Program-made: the position numbers and the translations under genes | The notes under the pieces: generated by a model | The model's database searches: none | The model's input: the letters and a program-made list of their open reading frames with translations, nothing else | What the model was told of the DNA's origin: nothing | Shown: in pieces, positions 52,843 to 62,347 of the stretch | Position numbering within the stretch: the first letter of the stretch is position 1 | How the letters are laid out: each line of letters starts with the position of its first letter | DNA from: Candidatus Eiseniibacteriota bacterium | GTDB taxonomy: Bacteria; Eisenbacteria; RBG-16-71-46; CAIMUX01 | Reading direction: 5' to 3' | NCBI GenBank assembly: GCA_903844735.1 | Contig: CAIMUX010000079.1 | Location: 1-64,000, forward strand | DNA length: 64,000 nucleotides

Positions 52843-54502
52843 CGCTCGGCAGAAGCTGCGCGTGGGCATCCTCCTGGACTCCTGCCGGGTGCCTGCCTGG
52901 GCCTATGCCATGCTGGAGCAGATCCACCGATCCGACTACGCCGAGATCACCCTGATTGTCCTCAATGACACACCCGAGCGTCCGCAGAGCCCACTCTCGT
53001 CCTTTCTCGCCCACCGCCACCTCCTGCTGTACGGCGTCTATCAGAAGCTGGACGATCGGCTCTTCCGACCACGACCCGATGCTTTCGCCCGCCGAGATCT
53101 GCGCGACTTTCTGGCCGGCGTCCCCTGTATGCCGGTCGTTCCCGAGCGATCGGCTCACGCGGACCGCTTTACTCCCGAAGATCTCCGCCGGATCAACGAG
53201 CAAGACCTTGACGTCCTCATCCGACTCGGATTTCGCATCCTGGGCGGGGACATCCTCCGCAGCGCCAAGCTGGGAGTCTGGTCTTACCATCATGGAGACA
53301 GCCGCAACGAACGGGAGGGTCCGCCCGGATTCTGGGAGGTCTTGGAGAACCGCCCCGTAACCGGGTCCGTTGTACAGATCCTGAACGAGGACGCAGGCGC
53401 TGGACTGGTGCTGTGCGACTCCTTCTCCGCCACCGACCCGTGGTCCGTGAAGCAAAGCTGCAACAGCGCCTTCTGGAAAAGCAGCACGATGCTTCCCCGG
53501 GCTCTGCGCACGCTGCACCGGCAGGGAGCCGAGCGCTACCTGGCCGAAACACGCACGAGGAACAGCGCTCCTCCCCTCTATGCCCGCATCATCCGCGAGA
53601 CGCCCACCAATCGGGAGCTCGCCCCGCTCCTCTGTCGTCATCTGACCAGGTTCTTAGGCCATCGACTGCGGCACCGCTTCTCCTTCAACCAGTGGAACCT
53701 CCTCTACGATCTGCACGACGGCGTTTCCAGGCCCTTCTCGCAGTACCAACGGATCACGCCGCCCAAAGACCGCTTCTGGGCCGATCCCAACGTCGTCTTC
53801 CGGGACGACTCCTACTATGTCTTCTTCGAGGAGGTGTTCTACAGGAAGAGGAGGGGTCGGATCGCGGTCCTGACCTTCGACCGGGCCGGGCGACCCGGCA
53901 AACCCATTACGGTTCTGGAACCCGACTACCATGTGTCCTATCCGTTCGTCTTCGACTGGCAGAACCGTACCTATATGCTGCTGGAATCGTCCGCCGCGGG
54001 CCGGATTCAGGTCTTTCGGTGCGAGGAGTTCCCCCACCGGTGGGTCTTCCACCGCAACCTGATCGAGGACATCGCTGCCGTGGACGGAACCCTTTTCCAG
54101 CACCAAGACAAGTGGTGGCTCTTCGCCAACGTCAGGGAGCGGGAGGGCGCCTCGATCTGTGACGAGTTGTTTCTCTTCTCCGCCGACAGCCCGCTATCCG
54201 GCTCGTGGGCCCCACACCCGATGAACCCGATCGTCTCGGACGCTCGCCGGGCGAGGCCGGCGGGCCCGCTCTTCCTTCATTCCGATGCCGTCTACCGGCC
54301 GTCGCAGGACTGCTCTCTCGGTTATGGTCACAGTCTGGTTCTGAATCGGGTCACGGTGCTGAGCGAAGCCGATTACCGGGAAGAAGAGGTGCTGCGGCTG
54401 GGACCGGATTGGGACAAGAAGGTCCGCGGCTTGCACACGTTGTCCCGGGCTGGGCGTCTCACCGTCATCGATGCCAAGTTCCGGCGATCCAGGCTGTTCT
54501 GA
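52829..54502 (+). CDS. Formyltransferase-like domain fused to a GINT1/GH43-like beta-propeller
   Basis: 557 residues from ATG 52829. The N-terminal part (about 1-230) resembles formyltransferase folds: LRVGILLDSCRVPAWAY, DLDVLIRLGFRILGGDIL, and VWSYHHGDSRNEREGPPGFWE, where the HHGD and PPGFWE segments mirror the Fmt/ArnA folate site. The C-terminal part (about 300-550) is a five-bladed propeller-like domain (KDRFWADPNVVFRDDSYYVFFEE, AVDGTLFQHQDKWWLFAN) like that at the N-terminus of glucosamine inositolphosphorylceramide transferases. It may N-formylate an amino sugar or transfer a sugar. Coupled to both neighbours by overlaps. Function uncertain. Confidence 0.7.
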   Translation: MATPDARQKLRVGILLDSCRVPAWAYAMLEQIHRSDYAEITLIVLNDTPERPQSPLSSFLAHRHLLLYGVYQKLDDRLFRPRPDAFARRDLRDFLAGVPCMPVVPERSAHADRFTPEDLRRINEQDLDVLIRLGFRILGGDILRSAKLGVWSYHHGDSRNEREGPPGFWEVLENRPVTGSVVQILNEDAGAGLVLCDSFSATDPWSVKQSCNSAFWKSSTMLPRALRTLHRQGAERYLAETRTRNSAPPLYARIIRETPTNRELAPLLCRHLTRFLGHRLRHRFSFNQWNLLYDLHDGVSRPFSQYQRITPPKDRFWADPNVVFRDDSYYVFFEEVFYRKRRGRIAVLTFDRAGRPGKPITVLEPDYHVSYPFVFDWQNRTYMLLESSAAGRIQVFRCEEFPHRWVFHRNLIEDIAAVDGTLFQHQDKWWLFANVREREGASICDELFLFSADSPLSGSWAPHPMNPIVSDARRARPAGPLFLHSDAVYRPSQDCSLGYGHSLVLNRVTVLSEADYREEEVLRLGPDWDKKVRGLHTLSRAGRLTVIDAKFRRSRLF

Positions 54503-55590
54503 TGAGGATTCTTCAACTCATTACCCAGACCAAGGTGGGCGGCGCAGAGAGCTTCGCGCTCAACCTTGCCGTGGCCCTGCAGGCCCGCGGTCATGAGGTG
54601 CGGATTCTGGCGCATCGCGACAACGGACCGCTATTCGCGCGCGCACCGCACGGGCTCTCGTACGGCGCCTGTCCGCGCCGCTCACGGCTGGATCTTCGCC
54701 TTTTCCCATTCCTGCAGCGGCACGTGCGGGATTTCCAGCCCGACGTCATCCACGCGCACAATTTCCCCGCGAACACCTGGGCCCGCGTGCTCGGCCATCT
54801 CCACCCGCGGGTCAAGATCGTCTGTCACGAGCACAGCGGCACGATCCGCCAACGGCCGCTTCGCCGTTTCCTCATCGACCGCCTGCTGAACGGCCGCACG
54901 GCGCTCTATCTCGCCGTTTCCGGCGAGATCGTGACGGCCCTGCACCGCGCGCGCGTGATTGCCCCGGACAAAGTCCACGAGCTCGCCGTGGGGATCGACA
55001 TCGCGCGGTTCGCGAGCGCACAGGCCGACGAAGCACGGCTGCCTGAGGGAGCTCGGGGTAGGCCCCGCGCACTGCAACTGGCAAGCCTGATCCGGGTCAA
55101 GAATCACCGCATGGTGCTCGAGGCTTTCGCGCCGGTCGCCGCCGCCACCGAGGCCGTGCTGCTTCTCGCGGGCGATGGCCCTTTGCGCGGCGAGATCGAA
55201 GCCCGCATCGCCCAGCCTGATCTGCAAGGACGCGTCTTTCCACTCGGTCTTCGCTCGGATGTGCCCGAACTGCTCTCTCTGTCGACCGCCTTCGTTCTTT
55301 CTTCTCGCACCGAGGGAATGCCACTGGCGCTGCTCGAGTCGATGGCGGCCGGAGTCTGTCCGGTGGTTCCCGCGGTGGGTGCCATTCCCCAGCTCGTGCA
55401 ATCCGGCGAGAACGGCCTTCTTTACCCCGCCGGCGATCAAGCCGCACTGTCCGCCGCGCTGCTGGAGACTTTTCGTGATCCGGCGACGGCCCACGCCCGC
55501 GGCGAGCGCGGTCGCGCAATCGTGGCCGAACGCTACTCCATCACCACCATCGCCGCGCTCGTGGAGGCCCACTACCGGAGCGTTCTTTGA
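54502..55590 (+). CDS. Glycosyltransferase family 4
   Basis: 362 residues from ATG 54502, which overlaps the previous stop (TGATG). GT-B fold: QLITQTKVGGAESFALNLAVAL at the N-terminus, HAHNFPANTWARVLG, LASLIRVKNHRMVLEAF, and the nucleotide-sugar E-x7-E segment EGMPLALLESMAAG. Adds a hexose-type sugar to the lipid-linked glycan in the cytoplasm. Last of a three-gene plus-strand unit. The 94 bases to the convergent glycosyltransferase contain no clear terminator. Confidence 0.9.
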   Translation: MRILQLITQTKVGGAESFALNLAVALQARGHEVRILAHRDNGPLFARAPHGLSYGACPRRSRLDLRLFPFLQRHVRDFQPDVIHAHNFPANTWARVLGHLHPRVKIVCHEHSGTIRQRPLRRFLIDRLLNGRTALYLAVSGEIVTALHRARVIAPDKVHELAVGIDIARFASAQADEARLPEGARGRPRALQLASLIRVKNHRMVLEAFAPVAAATEAVLLLAGDGPLRGEIEARIAQPDLQGRVFPLGLRSDVPELLSLSTAFVLSSRTEGMPLALLESMAAGVCPVVPAVGAIPQLVQSGENGLLYPAGDQAALSAALLETFRDPATAHARGERGRAIVAERYSITTIAALVEAHYRSVL

Positions 55591-55684
55591 ATTCTGACTC
55601 CTGAATTTCGGCTTCCGGCTGCCTGCGTAGCTACTCGAAATGCTCCTGAAGCCCCGGCGGTCATCGGCGTCGACGAAGGCGTAC

Positions 55685-56998
55685 TCACTGGATTTCCCCC
55701 GCCAGACGGCGGTAGAGGTCCACGTGCCGGTCGACCATGCGGGCCACCGAGAACTCATCGCCCATGCGCGCTCGCGCCCGCTCGCCCATGAGCGCCCGCG
55801 CGCCCGGATCAGTGGCCAGCTCCACGAGCCGCCGCGCGGCGCTCTCGGCATCTCCCGGGTCCACCAGCCACCCCTCCACGCCGTCGCGCATCAGCTCCGC
55901 GGCACCGCCGGTGCGGGTCGCCACCACGGGAACTCCGTGGGCCATCGACTCCATGATCGAGTTGCTCATCCCCTCGAAGTCGGAAAGGTTCAAGGTAGCG
56001 TCGGAGGCCGCCATGAGGGCCCGCATGTCGCTCACGACACCAGCCCAGCGCACCCGTTCGCTCAGGCCGCTGGCCTCCAACGCCTCGCGGAGCCGACGCG
56101 CCGTCACCCGATACGCCGCGTTGGTCTCCGTGGCTCCCGCCAGAACCAACACGGCGGAGGGCACGGCTCCCATCCAGGCGCACAGCGCCGCCGGCAGATG
56201 GTCGTGGCCCTTACCCCGGCGAAAGTGGGCCGGGTAGGACACCACGAAAGCCTCTGACGGCAGGTCGTAGGCGGCCCGCGCAGCCGCCCGTTCGCCCGGG
56301 GTGACGGCCGGCGGCAGATGGAGACCGTTCGGGATGCAGTGCATGCGCGCCTCGGCCGGCCCTTCCAGCCGAAGCACGCTCTCGACGACGGCCCGAGAGT
56401 TGCCCACCACCGCATTCGCCCACCGTCCCGTCACGCGCAGCAACGTCACGTCCCGCCTCGACAGTTGTTCGTCGATGTTGCGGCGGCTGGTCACCACCCG
56501 CAGCGACGGTCGTCGCAGGCGCAGGCACGGGGCCAGAATGTCGAAGGCCGGCAGGAACGCCTGGACAAGACCGATCCGCCGTCGCCGCACGATCCCCTCG
56601 AGCGCACCAAGCATGGCGAGCGGCCAGAAACGTCCACCTCGCGGGTAGAGGAACTCGATCGGCACCCCGGCCCGCGCGACGCGCCGCAGGTCATTCTCGC
56701 AGCCGCCATAGCAGGCTAGACAGGCCGCGATCCCACGGGAAGGGAGATGCTCGAGAAGATGAACCGCCTGCCGTTCGGCTCCACCAGGCCCCACTCCACC
56801 GATGAGGAAGAGGAGTCGGATCCTCGCCGCGCTCGCTGCAAACCCGGCCTCCGCGGACGCGATCTCCTCGCGCAGCTCCGCCGAGGCCCGGTTCCCGTTC
56901 GCGACCTCCAGCACGGATCCCCGACTGCCGACCGAGTCGCTCACGATCCGGGCGCCTCTCGGGACGCCCGCCATCTGTTCTTTGCTCGACCCACTCAC
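55685..56998 (-). CDS. Glycosyltransferase family 4
   Basis: 437 residues from GTG 56998, overlapping the upstream glycosyltransferase stop by four bases. GT4 features: LFLIGGVGPGGAERQAVHLL, YPAHFRRGKGHDHL, DFEGMSNSIMESMAHGVPVVAT containing the E-x7-E, and GGAAELMRDGVEGWL. About 60 non-conserved residues precede the fold, so the true start could be nearer residue 55. Unlike its upstream neighbour it has the high GC of the genome. Sugar specificity unknown. Confidence 0.88.
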   Translation of the reverse strand: MSGSSKEQMAGVPRGARIVSDSVGSRGSVLEVANGNRASAELREEIASAEAGFAASAARIRLLFLIGGVGPGGAERQAVHLLEHLPSRGIAACLACYGGCENDLRRVARAGVPIEFLYPRGGRFWPLAMLGALEGIVRRRRIGLVQAFLPAFDILAPCLRLRRPSLRVVTSRRNIDEQLSRRDVTLLRVTGRWANAVVGNSRAVVESVLRLEGPAEARMHCIPNGLHLPPAVTPGERAAARAAYDLPSEAFVVSYPAHFRRGKGHDHLPAALCAWMGAVPSAVLVLAGATETNAAYRVTARRLREALEASGLSERVRWAGVVSDMRALMAASDATLNLSDFEGMSNSIMESMAHGVPVVATRTGGAAELMRDGVEGWLVDPGDAESAARRLVELATDPGARALMGERARARMGDEFSVARMVDRHVDLYRRLAGEIQ

Positions 56999-58050
56999 TG
57001 TGCTCCGCCGATCATTACATCAAGCATGATCTTTATGACAGCTTGCGGCTCCAACATGCGTGCCCGTTCGAGGCACTTGATCTTCATGCCGGTCACTACT
57101 TCCGGATTCGCATAAATGCGCTCCAGTTTGTCCTTCATATCCTCGAAGTCATTGAAATCAAATGTCAGCCCCGTAACACCATCATCGATTACGTCTTCGC
57201 ACGAATCCCATCTCGACGCGAGAACGGGAACTCCGGCAGAAAACGAATCCAATATCGAACCGGGAAAACCCTCCGTCGGGAACTTTGTCGGGAACAGCTG
57301 AATGAAGTAATCCTTTATGACCTCACTGGCCTTCCATCCGTCGACAACCCCCATGTACCTAACAAACGGCGGGAAATGCTTTTGCATCTCGCCGAAAGCT
57401 CCGGCATAGTCGGCCGACACTTGACCGTAAATGTCGAGCGTATACTTCACACCGTTGCTGTTTATCTCTTTGACAACTTCGATCATTTCAGCCACGCCCT
57501 TCTTCTCTTTGACTCTGGAGAAGAAACAAGCTTTCAATGGTTTCGTTTGCGCCAGAGAGATCTCGGACTCGGCGAGCATCTTCACCCTCTTGAAGTTTGG
57601 AAACACATGCACTTTCCCTATCCCCAGAACGGCCAGGTCTCTTTTCAGACGAGGAGTCTGGACAAACAAACCATCCAACTCCTTGACATATCGCACCAAC
57701 CACTTGTTTCTTGTCAAGTGACTCGGAAGCCAGCCGCCGATGACATTATAGTATACTCTTGCGCCACACAGCCTTTTCAGAGTCACAGTCACCGGAATCA
57801 GCACATTGACCGCACTCTGGGCCGGAAACAGCAGCAGGTTCTTGCACTCACACTCCAACATGACGAGTCTGAAGAGAAGCGATAGTGGGCGCTTCTTCCA
57901 ATCACGATAGCTGACCCTCTTTACGCTTTCGCGTCCAAGTGCCAGCTCAAGCTCGTTTGTAACAGACAACGTCCTGATCGTCTGTCCATCACCTAACGCT
58001 CCTTTGTCGTCAAAGAAGCCACAGACGCCGACTCGTACTCGTTTCATCAT
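56995..58050 (-). CDS. Glycosyltransferase family 4-like, atypical low-GC gene
   Basis: 351 residues from ATG 58050 (ATG 58047 and GTG 58065 possible). The second half has a GT4 Rossmann domain: CFFSRVKEKKGVAEMIEVV, VDGWKASEVIKDYFIQLFPT, and FPTEGFPGSILDSFSAGVPVLA with the E-x7-D variant of the donor site. The N-terminal half (GDGQTIRTLSV, VYYNVIGGWL) fits capsule or exopolysaccharide transferases that act on a galactose or glucose donor. GC drops to roughly half or less and many A/T-ending codons and Lys/Ile/Phe residues appear, unlike every neighbour. This suggests recent transfer. Overlaps the next gene by four bases. Confidence 0.8.
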   Translation of the reverse strand: MMKRVRVGVCGFFDDKGALGDGQTIRTLSVTNELELALGRESVKRVSYRDWKKRPLSLLFRLVMLECECKNLLLFPAQSAVNVLIPVTVTLKRLCGARVYYNVIGGWLPSHLTRNKWLVRYVKELDGLFVQTPRLKRDLAVLGIGKVHVFPNFKRVKMLAESEISLAQTKPLKACFFSRVKEKKGVAEMIEVVKEINSNGVKYTLDIYGQVSADYAGAFGEMQKHFPPFVRYMGVVDGWKASEVIKDYFIQLFPTKFPTEGFPGSILDSFSAGVPVLASRWDSCEDVIDDGVTGLTFDFNDFEDMKDKLERIYANPEVVTGMKIKCLERARMLEPQAVIKIMLDVMIGGAQ

Positions 58051-58088
58051 CTGTCGCTTACACACTCCTCAGTTGCATTTGCGGGCAT

Positions 58089-60458
58089 CTACCGGCCCAC
58101 GCCCGTCGCCGGCTCAACGCGCACCCTCGCCGGCCCCGCCACTTCATAGTAAAGCCCGCCGGCGTCGGTCGACTCCACAACAAACGGGAGTGCATCGTTC
58201 ACGCGCACGGAGTAGGCCGTCCGGGGGACAAGCCCTTCGATGATGTTGGGCACGGGAGAAGTCTGCTCGCCCGAGAGACGATACTCCATGGATGGTACCA
58301 TCACCCCCGTCCGACTGAAGACGAACGCGCCGACCCCGGTGATTGAGGCTCCGACCGCGGTGGAATCGTCGATCGCGGTGGCCGCGGCCATCCCTTGGGA
58401 TGGCCGCCCGACCCAAAGCGTGTGCACAAAGTCGGTCTCGAGACCGATCGGCGCGATGGTCTCCAGGCGCCAGCGTCCCACCTCATGCTCGCCTTCGTAC
58501 ATGGCATCCGGACTCGTGTAGTTCACGCCGGCACCATCGCCGTCGTCAACCCAACACTCGAAACCCGTCCCTCCCACTTTGCGCATGGTCGCATCGGCCG
58601 GGAGCAGTGCCTGGACGGTGATCTTGCCGTCGTACTGCACGCCGGAAACCAACTCCGTGCGGGTCGCGCTGTACCGACCACGGCTATAGGTCATGATGTG
58701 CCCGGGCACGGTCTGGGCGAGAAGCGACCCTTCTTCGATGGAAGGCTCCTTGATCGTGTGAAGAAGCCAGCGCACGCTGTTGTCGCCGCCCGACAGGACG
58801 ACCTTGTCACGCACCACGAAGTAGTGCCCGTAGGCCACGACCTCACGTTCCTGGCGCGCTACTTGCCTGGTCGAGTTCGTGTAGTAGTAGGCATTGGCAG
58901 GGTTGACCTTGGCTTTCATGTAGTAGTACGGACCGGTATCCGCTTCTCCAGGCTCAAAGGTGAGAAAGTCCGATGTGTCGTAGGTCGAATTGTCGGCCAC
59001 ATCGTAGATATGCTGCGGCCGGCCCGGGGCCGTGTAGAGGAAGTCCTGTCCCCAGATGTCCCCCTTCGCGCGCCTGAGGTCGAGGACAGTGACGACATTG
59101 GCCGACACCGCCCGATTATAGTGCTGCGTCGAGGTCTCGGAGTCGGTGTATTGTCCGCCGTGGATCGCCAGAGCGCCGCGATAGTAGATCTCAAAAGCGG
59201 TCTGGTAGTAATTGAAGTAGTCACCGAAATAGTCGCCCGCGTGCATCGAGAAGTAGACATCGTCGTTGTTGCCGTTGAGATTCCACCCGCTACGGAGAAA
59301 CACCTTTTCGGACCAGCTTTTTCCCGGGGAGACCGCATCGCCGGGACCACCGTAGAAGCGGTAGAGCGGGAGCGTCTGCGCCGGCGCCTCCATCGGCAAA
59401 GTCGGATCCCAGAGTACGCAGATGGTGTGCCAGGTCTCGCCGTTCGTCTGCGAGAAGAACCATCCGTTCTGCTCCACCAGCCACGCGGCGAGGCCGTTGT
59501 GCCGGTACTTCGCGATCAAGGCGAGCCCGATGAGGCCGCGTGTGTCGATGCCGTACGACGACCCGGACATGAGCCGCTGCGCCAGGTTGTCGGGCCTCTT
59601 GGTCCACAGGATGTACTCGGCCCATCCATCGAGATACGATCCGCACAGATCCCAGTAGTCGCCGAGGCCCAACTCACGGAAGAGCGTCAGGTAGATGGTC
59701 AGCGTTTCGATGTCCTTGTGAGCGTAGTGATTGCCCTTGTAGTAGCCGCCATCGGGAAAGTAGTACTGCCGCGCGGGAAGGACGCCACCGCGCGAGGCTG
59801 CGGTGCCCCCCGGCTGGCGAAACTGGCGCACCCCGCGCATGCGACCGTCCCACTCGTCGACGAGGTTCCGGCAGAGCCTGTTCTGCGCCTCCGTGCCTTC
59901 GCCGGCGAAGGTCAGGCCGGGCAGACCATTGAAGGTCGCCTCGTTGCACTCCAGGTTGTAATACACGGTGCGTTGGTTACCGAGCTCCAGGCCGGACAGA
60001 GCCAAGTTGCGGACCTGCTCGCGCTCCGCGGGCGTGAGGTCGTTGTAGAGCCAGTCGTAGCAGAAGCTCCAGGACATATCCCTCCCCACCCAATTGCCGT
60101 TAACGATGTTCTGGATATAGAGCTGCTTCCCCTTGTTGAGGTAGGTCGCATCGTTGTCCACGAGACCGATCAGCACGAGACACATGATCTTTCCGATGCT
60201 CGGGGTTGATTCCATGCCGAGAGCACCGTCGGCGCGACGCTTGATCTCGCGGTACATGTTGTGCTTCCGCTGTCCTGGCGCCAGCTCCGAGCGGAGCGTG
60301 ATCAGTCGGCCGGGCGTGAGAAAGAATCGAGGGTGCGGCCGCAGGTTCGCGAGGTTCACACCCTGCGCACATGCGATGGTCGCCCCGATGGTGGAAGCGA
60401 TCAAGAGAGCGCCGACGCAGGCCCAGGCTCCATCAACGAATCGACTGTGCCGCGACAA
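58089..60458 (-). CDS. Secreted heparinase II/III-like polysaccharide lyase
   Basis: 789 residues from TTG 60458, which has GGAAGGGA eight bases upstream. Signal peptide ending ATIACAQG. An (alpha/alpha) toroid domain (about 35-380) with PRFFLTPGRLITLRSEL, SWSFCYDWLYNDLTPAER and FPDGGYYKGNHYAHKDIE, then a beta-sandwich domain with MHAGDYFGDYFNYYQTAFEIYY and RAVSANVVTVLDL, as in heparinase II/III-type lyases of uronate polysaccharides. Candidate catalytic residues are the Tyr/His in GNHYAHKD and YFGDYFN. Located inside a glycan locus it may trim or release the polymer made there, as lyases do in alginate-type loci. Confidence 0.75.
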   Translation of the reverse strand: MSRHSRFVDGAWACVGALLIASTIGATIACAQGVNLANLRPHPRFFLTPGRLITLRSELAPGQRKHNMYREIKRRADGALGMESTPSIGKIMCLVLIGLVDNDATYLNKGKQLYIQNIVNGNWVGRDMSWSFCYDWLYNDLTPAEREQVRNLALSGLELGNQRTVYYNLECNEATFNGLPGLTFAGEGTEAQNRLCRNLVDEWDGRMRGVRQFRQPGGTAASRGGVLPARQYYFPDGGYYKGNHYAHKDIETLTIYLTLFRELGLGDYWDLCGSYLDGWAEYILWTKRPDNLAQRLMSGSSYGIDTRGLIGLALIAKYRHNGLAAWLVEQNGWFFSQTNGETWHTICVLWDPTLPMEAPAQTLPLYRFYGGPGDAVSPGKSWSEKVFLRSGWNLNGNNDDVYFSMHAGDYFGDYFNYYQTAFEIYYRGALAIHGGQYTDSETSTQHYNRAVSANVVTVLDLRRAKGDIWGQDFLYTAPGRPQHIYDVADNSTYDTSDFLTFEPGEADTGPYYYMKAKVNPANAYYYTNSTRQVARQEREVVAYGHYFVVRDKVVLSGGDNSVRWLLHTIKEPSIEEGSLLAQTVPGHIMTYSRGRYSATRTELVSGVQYDGKITVQALLPADATMRKVGGTGFECWVDDGDGAGVNYTSPDAMYEGEHEVGRWRLETIAPIGLETDFVHTLWVGRPSQGMAAATAIDDSTAVGASITGVGAFVFSRTGVMVPSMEYRLSGEQTSPVPNIIEGLVPRTAYSVRVNDALPFVVESTDAGGLYYEVAGPARVRVEPATGVGR

Positions 60459-60485
60459 GGTTCGTTTCCCTTCCGATTGTTGTGT

Positions 60486-61709
60486 TCAGTGCCCGGAATC
60501 GGCCGCCGCGAGCAGACACTCCTGAAGCCGGGAGAACTGCCGGTCCCGATCGAACTCAACCTCGGCCAGGCGACGCGCCTGGCGTCCCATCGCCTCAAGT
60601 GCGGCCGAATCCTTCGCCAGCGCCACCACAGCCGCGCCGAAGACCTCGGGGTCATCGCTCTCCACGGAGACGCCTGCCCCGTACTTCCGAAGAAGCTCCG
60701 CCTTCCAGCCTCCATAGTTCATCAGACACGGCAAGCCCGCCGCCGCATAATCAAAGAACTTGTTCGCCGAGTTCATTTCCAAGATGGGCAGCCGGCGGAT
60801 GAGCATGATACCCACATCCGCTGCCGCCAGCCACTGGGGCACATCTCCCTTCGGAACCGGACCGTAGAAACGGAGATTGGTCAGTCGCAAGCTTCCGGCC
60901 TGAGCTTCCAGGCGCGCTCTCTGCCCCCCTTCCCCCACGAGACAGATCACCGCGCTCGGCAGGCGCTTTTCCAGGACCTGACAGACAGGCAACAGGAAGT
61001 CCAGTCCGTTCACGAGTCCCATCGCGCCGGTGTGTACAAGGAGAAACGCTTTCTCCAGTCCGTGGGTCCGACGCAAAGGCGCCCCATCCATGCCGGGCCG
61101 AAAGAGATCCAGGTCTGATCCATTGGGTATCACCATAATCCGTTCCCGCGGGATGCCGTACTTCAGGATTCCATCCCGCATGCCGGGAGAGAGGGCAACA
61201 ATGTTCGCACTGCAACGGTACGTGAGGCCCGCCAACCCCTTGGCCGCGGAGAGGAGCAGGCGGTTACGTAGAATGCCCATACCCTCGGGCACCTCCGGCC
61301 AGAGGTCGCGCACCTCGAAGACGAGGGGAATCCGCCGGAGCAAGCGCCCGACGAGCGCGGGAATCGCCACGGTGAGGGGAGTGCTGCTGGCAAAGATGAC
61401 GTCCGGACGACGGGTGCGCAGGACCGCGAGCGAGGACAACCAGGCGAAACGCAGAAAATCCAGGACTCGCGACACGTACCCCATTCGGTTGCTGTAGGTC
61501 GAGGGAACCGCCCAAACCGTGACCCCGTCGACGTCGCCCTCGACAACCCCCGAACGCCTACGCCCCACGAAGTCGACCAGCCGGGCCGAGGAGGTGATGA
61601 CCAAGACTTCGTGTCCCGCCGCGCGGAGCCGGCGCACGAACTCGTAAGCCCTGGTGCTGCCGGATCCCTGCAGAGACTTGTAGTACTGGTAGAGATAGAC
61701 GACTCTCAT
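60486..61709 (-). CDS. Glycosyltransferase family 4 (WcaI-like)
   Basis: 407 residues. VVYLYQYYKSLQGSGSTRAYEFVRRLRAAGHEV, VFEVRDLWPEV, LSPGMRDGILKYGI, VIPNGSDLDLFRP and LPILEMNSANKFFDYAAAGLP are characteristic of WcaI/capsule GT4 enzymes that use an ADIDLWP-type N-terminal acceptor domain. The E-x7-E donor site appears as EMNSANKFFDYAA (variant). First gene of the minus-strand polysaccharide unit (ATG 61709). The promoter would be in the debris region to its right. Confidence 0.88.
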   Translation of the reverse strand: MRVVYLYQYYKSLQGSGSTRAYEFVRRLRAAGHEVLVITSSARLVDFVGRRRSGVVEGDVDGVTVWAVPSTYSNRMGYVSRVLDFLRFAWLSSLAVLRTRRPDVIFASSTPLTVAIPALVGRLLRRIPLVFEVRDLWPEVPEGMGILRNRLLLSAAKGLAGLTYRCSANIVALSPGMRDGILKYGIPRERIMVIPNGSDLDLFRPGMDGAPLRRTHGLEKAFLLVHTGAMGLVNGLDFLLPVCQVLEKRLPSAVICLVGEGGQRARLEAQAGSLRLTNLRFYGPVPKGDVPQWLAAADVGIMLIRRLPILEMNSANKFFDYAAAGLPCLMNYGGWKAELLRKYGAGVSVESDDPEVFGAAVVALAKDSAALEAMGRQARRLAEVEFDRDRQFSRLQECLLAAADSGH

Positions 61710-61749
61710 CGCTCCTGTGGTCCCGGACTACCGACGGTTCGTCCGCGGC

Positions 61750-62090
61750 GTGGTCATCGGTCGAGCACCGACATGCCGGACGTCGCGCGGACCACGGGCG
61801 GATCGCCCGATGCATCTCACCAAGGACCGGAAGCACATCGTACTTTCCGACGTGCTCGAGGGCGGCCACACTGAACGTGACGTCGAGGATGAAGCCGTGA
61901 GCGTCAGTTTCCACATTGACCACCCGCCAAGTTCCCACGACCCGCAGGAGCACGCCCGACCCGAGCTCGCTGCCCGGCCCCGATATCGAAGAACTCCGCA
62001 CCCTTGATCCGGGCGTAGCCCAGGAACCGACGACGCACTTCGAGCCTCTCCTGGGTGTAGTGAACGGTTACCCCGAGGCCCACGGGATCC
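61750..62090 (-). pseudogene. SAM-dependent methyltransferase remnant
   Basis: On the minus strand from about 62089, one frame reads VHYTQERLEVRRRFLGYARIK then GAEFFDIGAG (motif I-like). The match then continues in a second frame: VNVETDAHGF (acidic end of beta-2), VTFSVAALEHVGKYDVL and GEMHRAIRP, the usual motif IV-V of Methyltransf_11-type enzymes. Its C-terminus is lost. The frameshift lies near 61955-61990. It sits just upstream of the WcaI-like gene and was probably a glycan or lipid methyltransferase. The remaining sequence from 61710 to 62347 holds nothing else I recognise. Confidence 0.6.
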
Positions 62091-62347
62091 TACCCATCCT
62101 GCAGGCGACGGGGCGAGGCCCGCCGGCCAGTTCAGGGCCGCCTCCCTTGCTTCCAGTCTCTCGAATCCGAAATCTCCCGGCGAGCAACCCTTGGACGCCG
62201 GGGTCACCCGCCCCCGGTGCCGGACGGCGACAACGATGTCCCCCCCATGACACCGGAGAATACGCGATCCGGAACAAATCCGGCGCGGGGATTCGACCCG
62301 GCGCCCGGAATCTCACCTTCGACATCCGCGTCTCCGGGAACGGCGGG

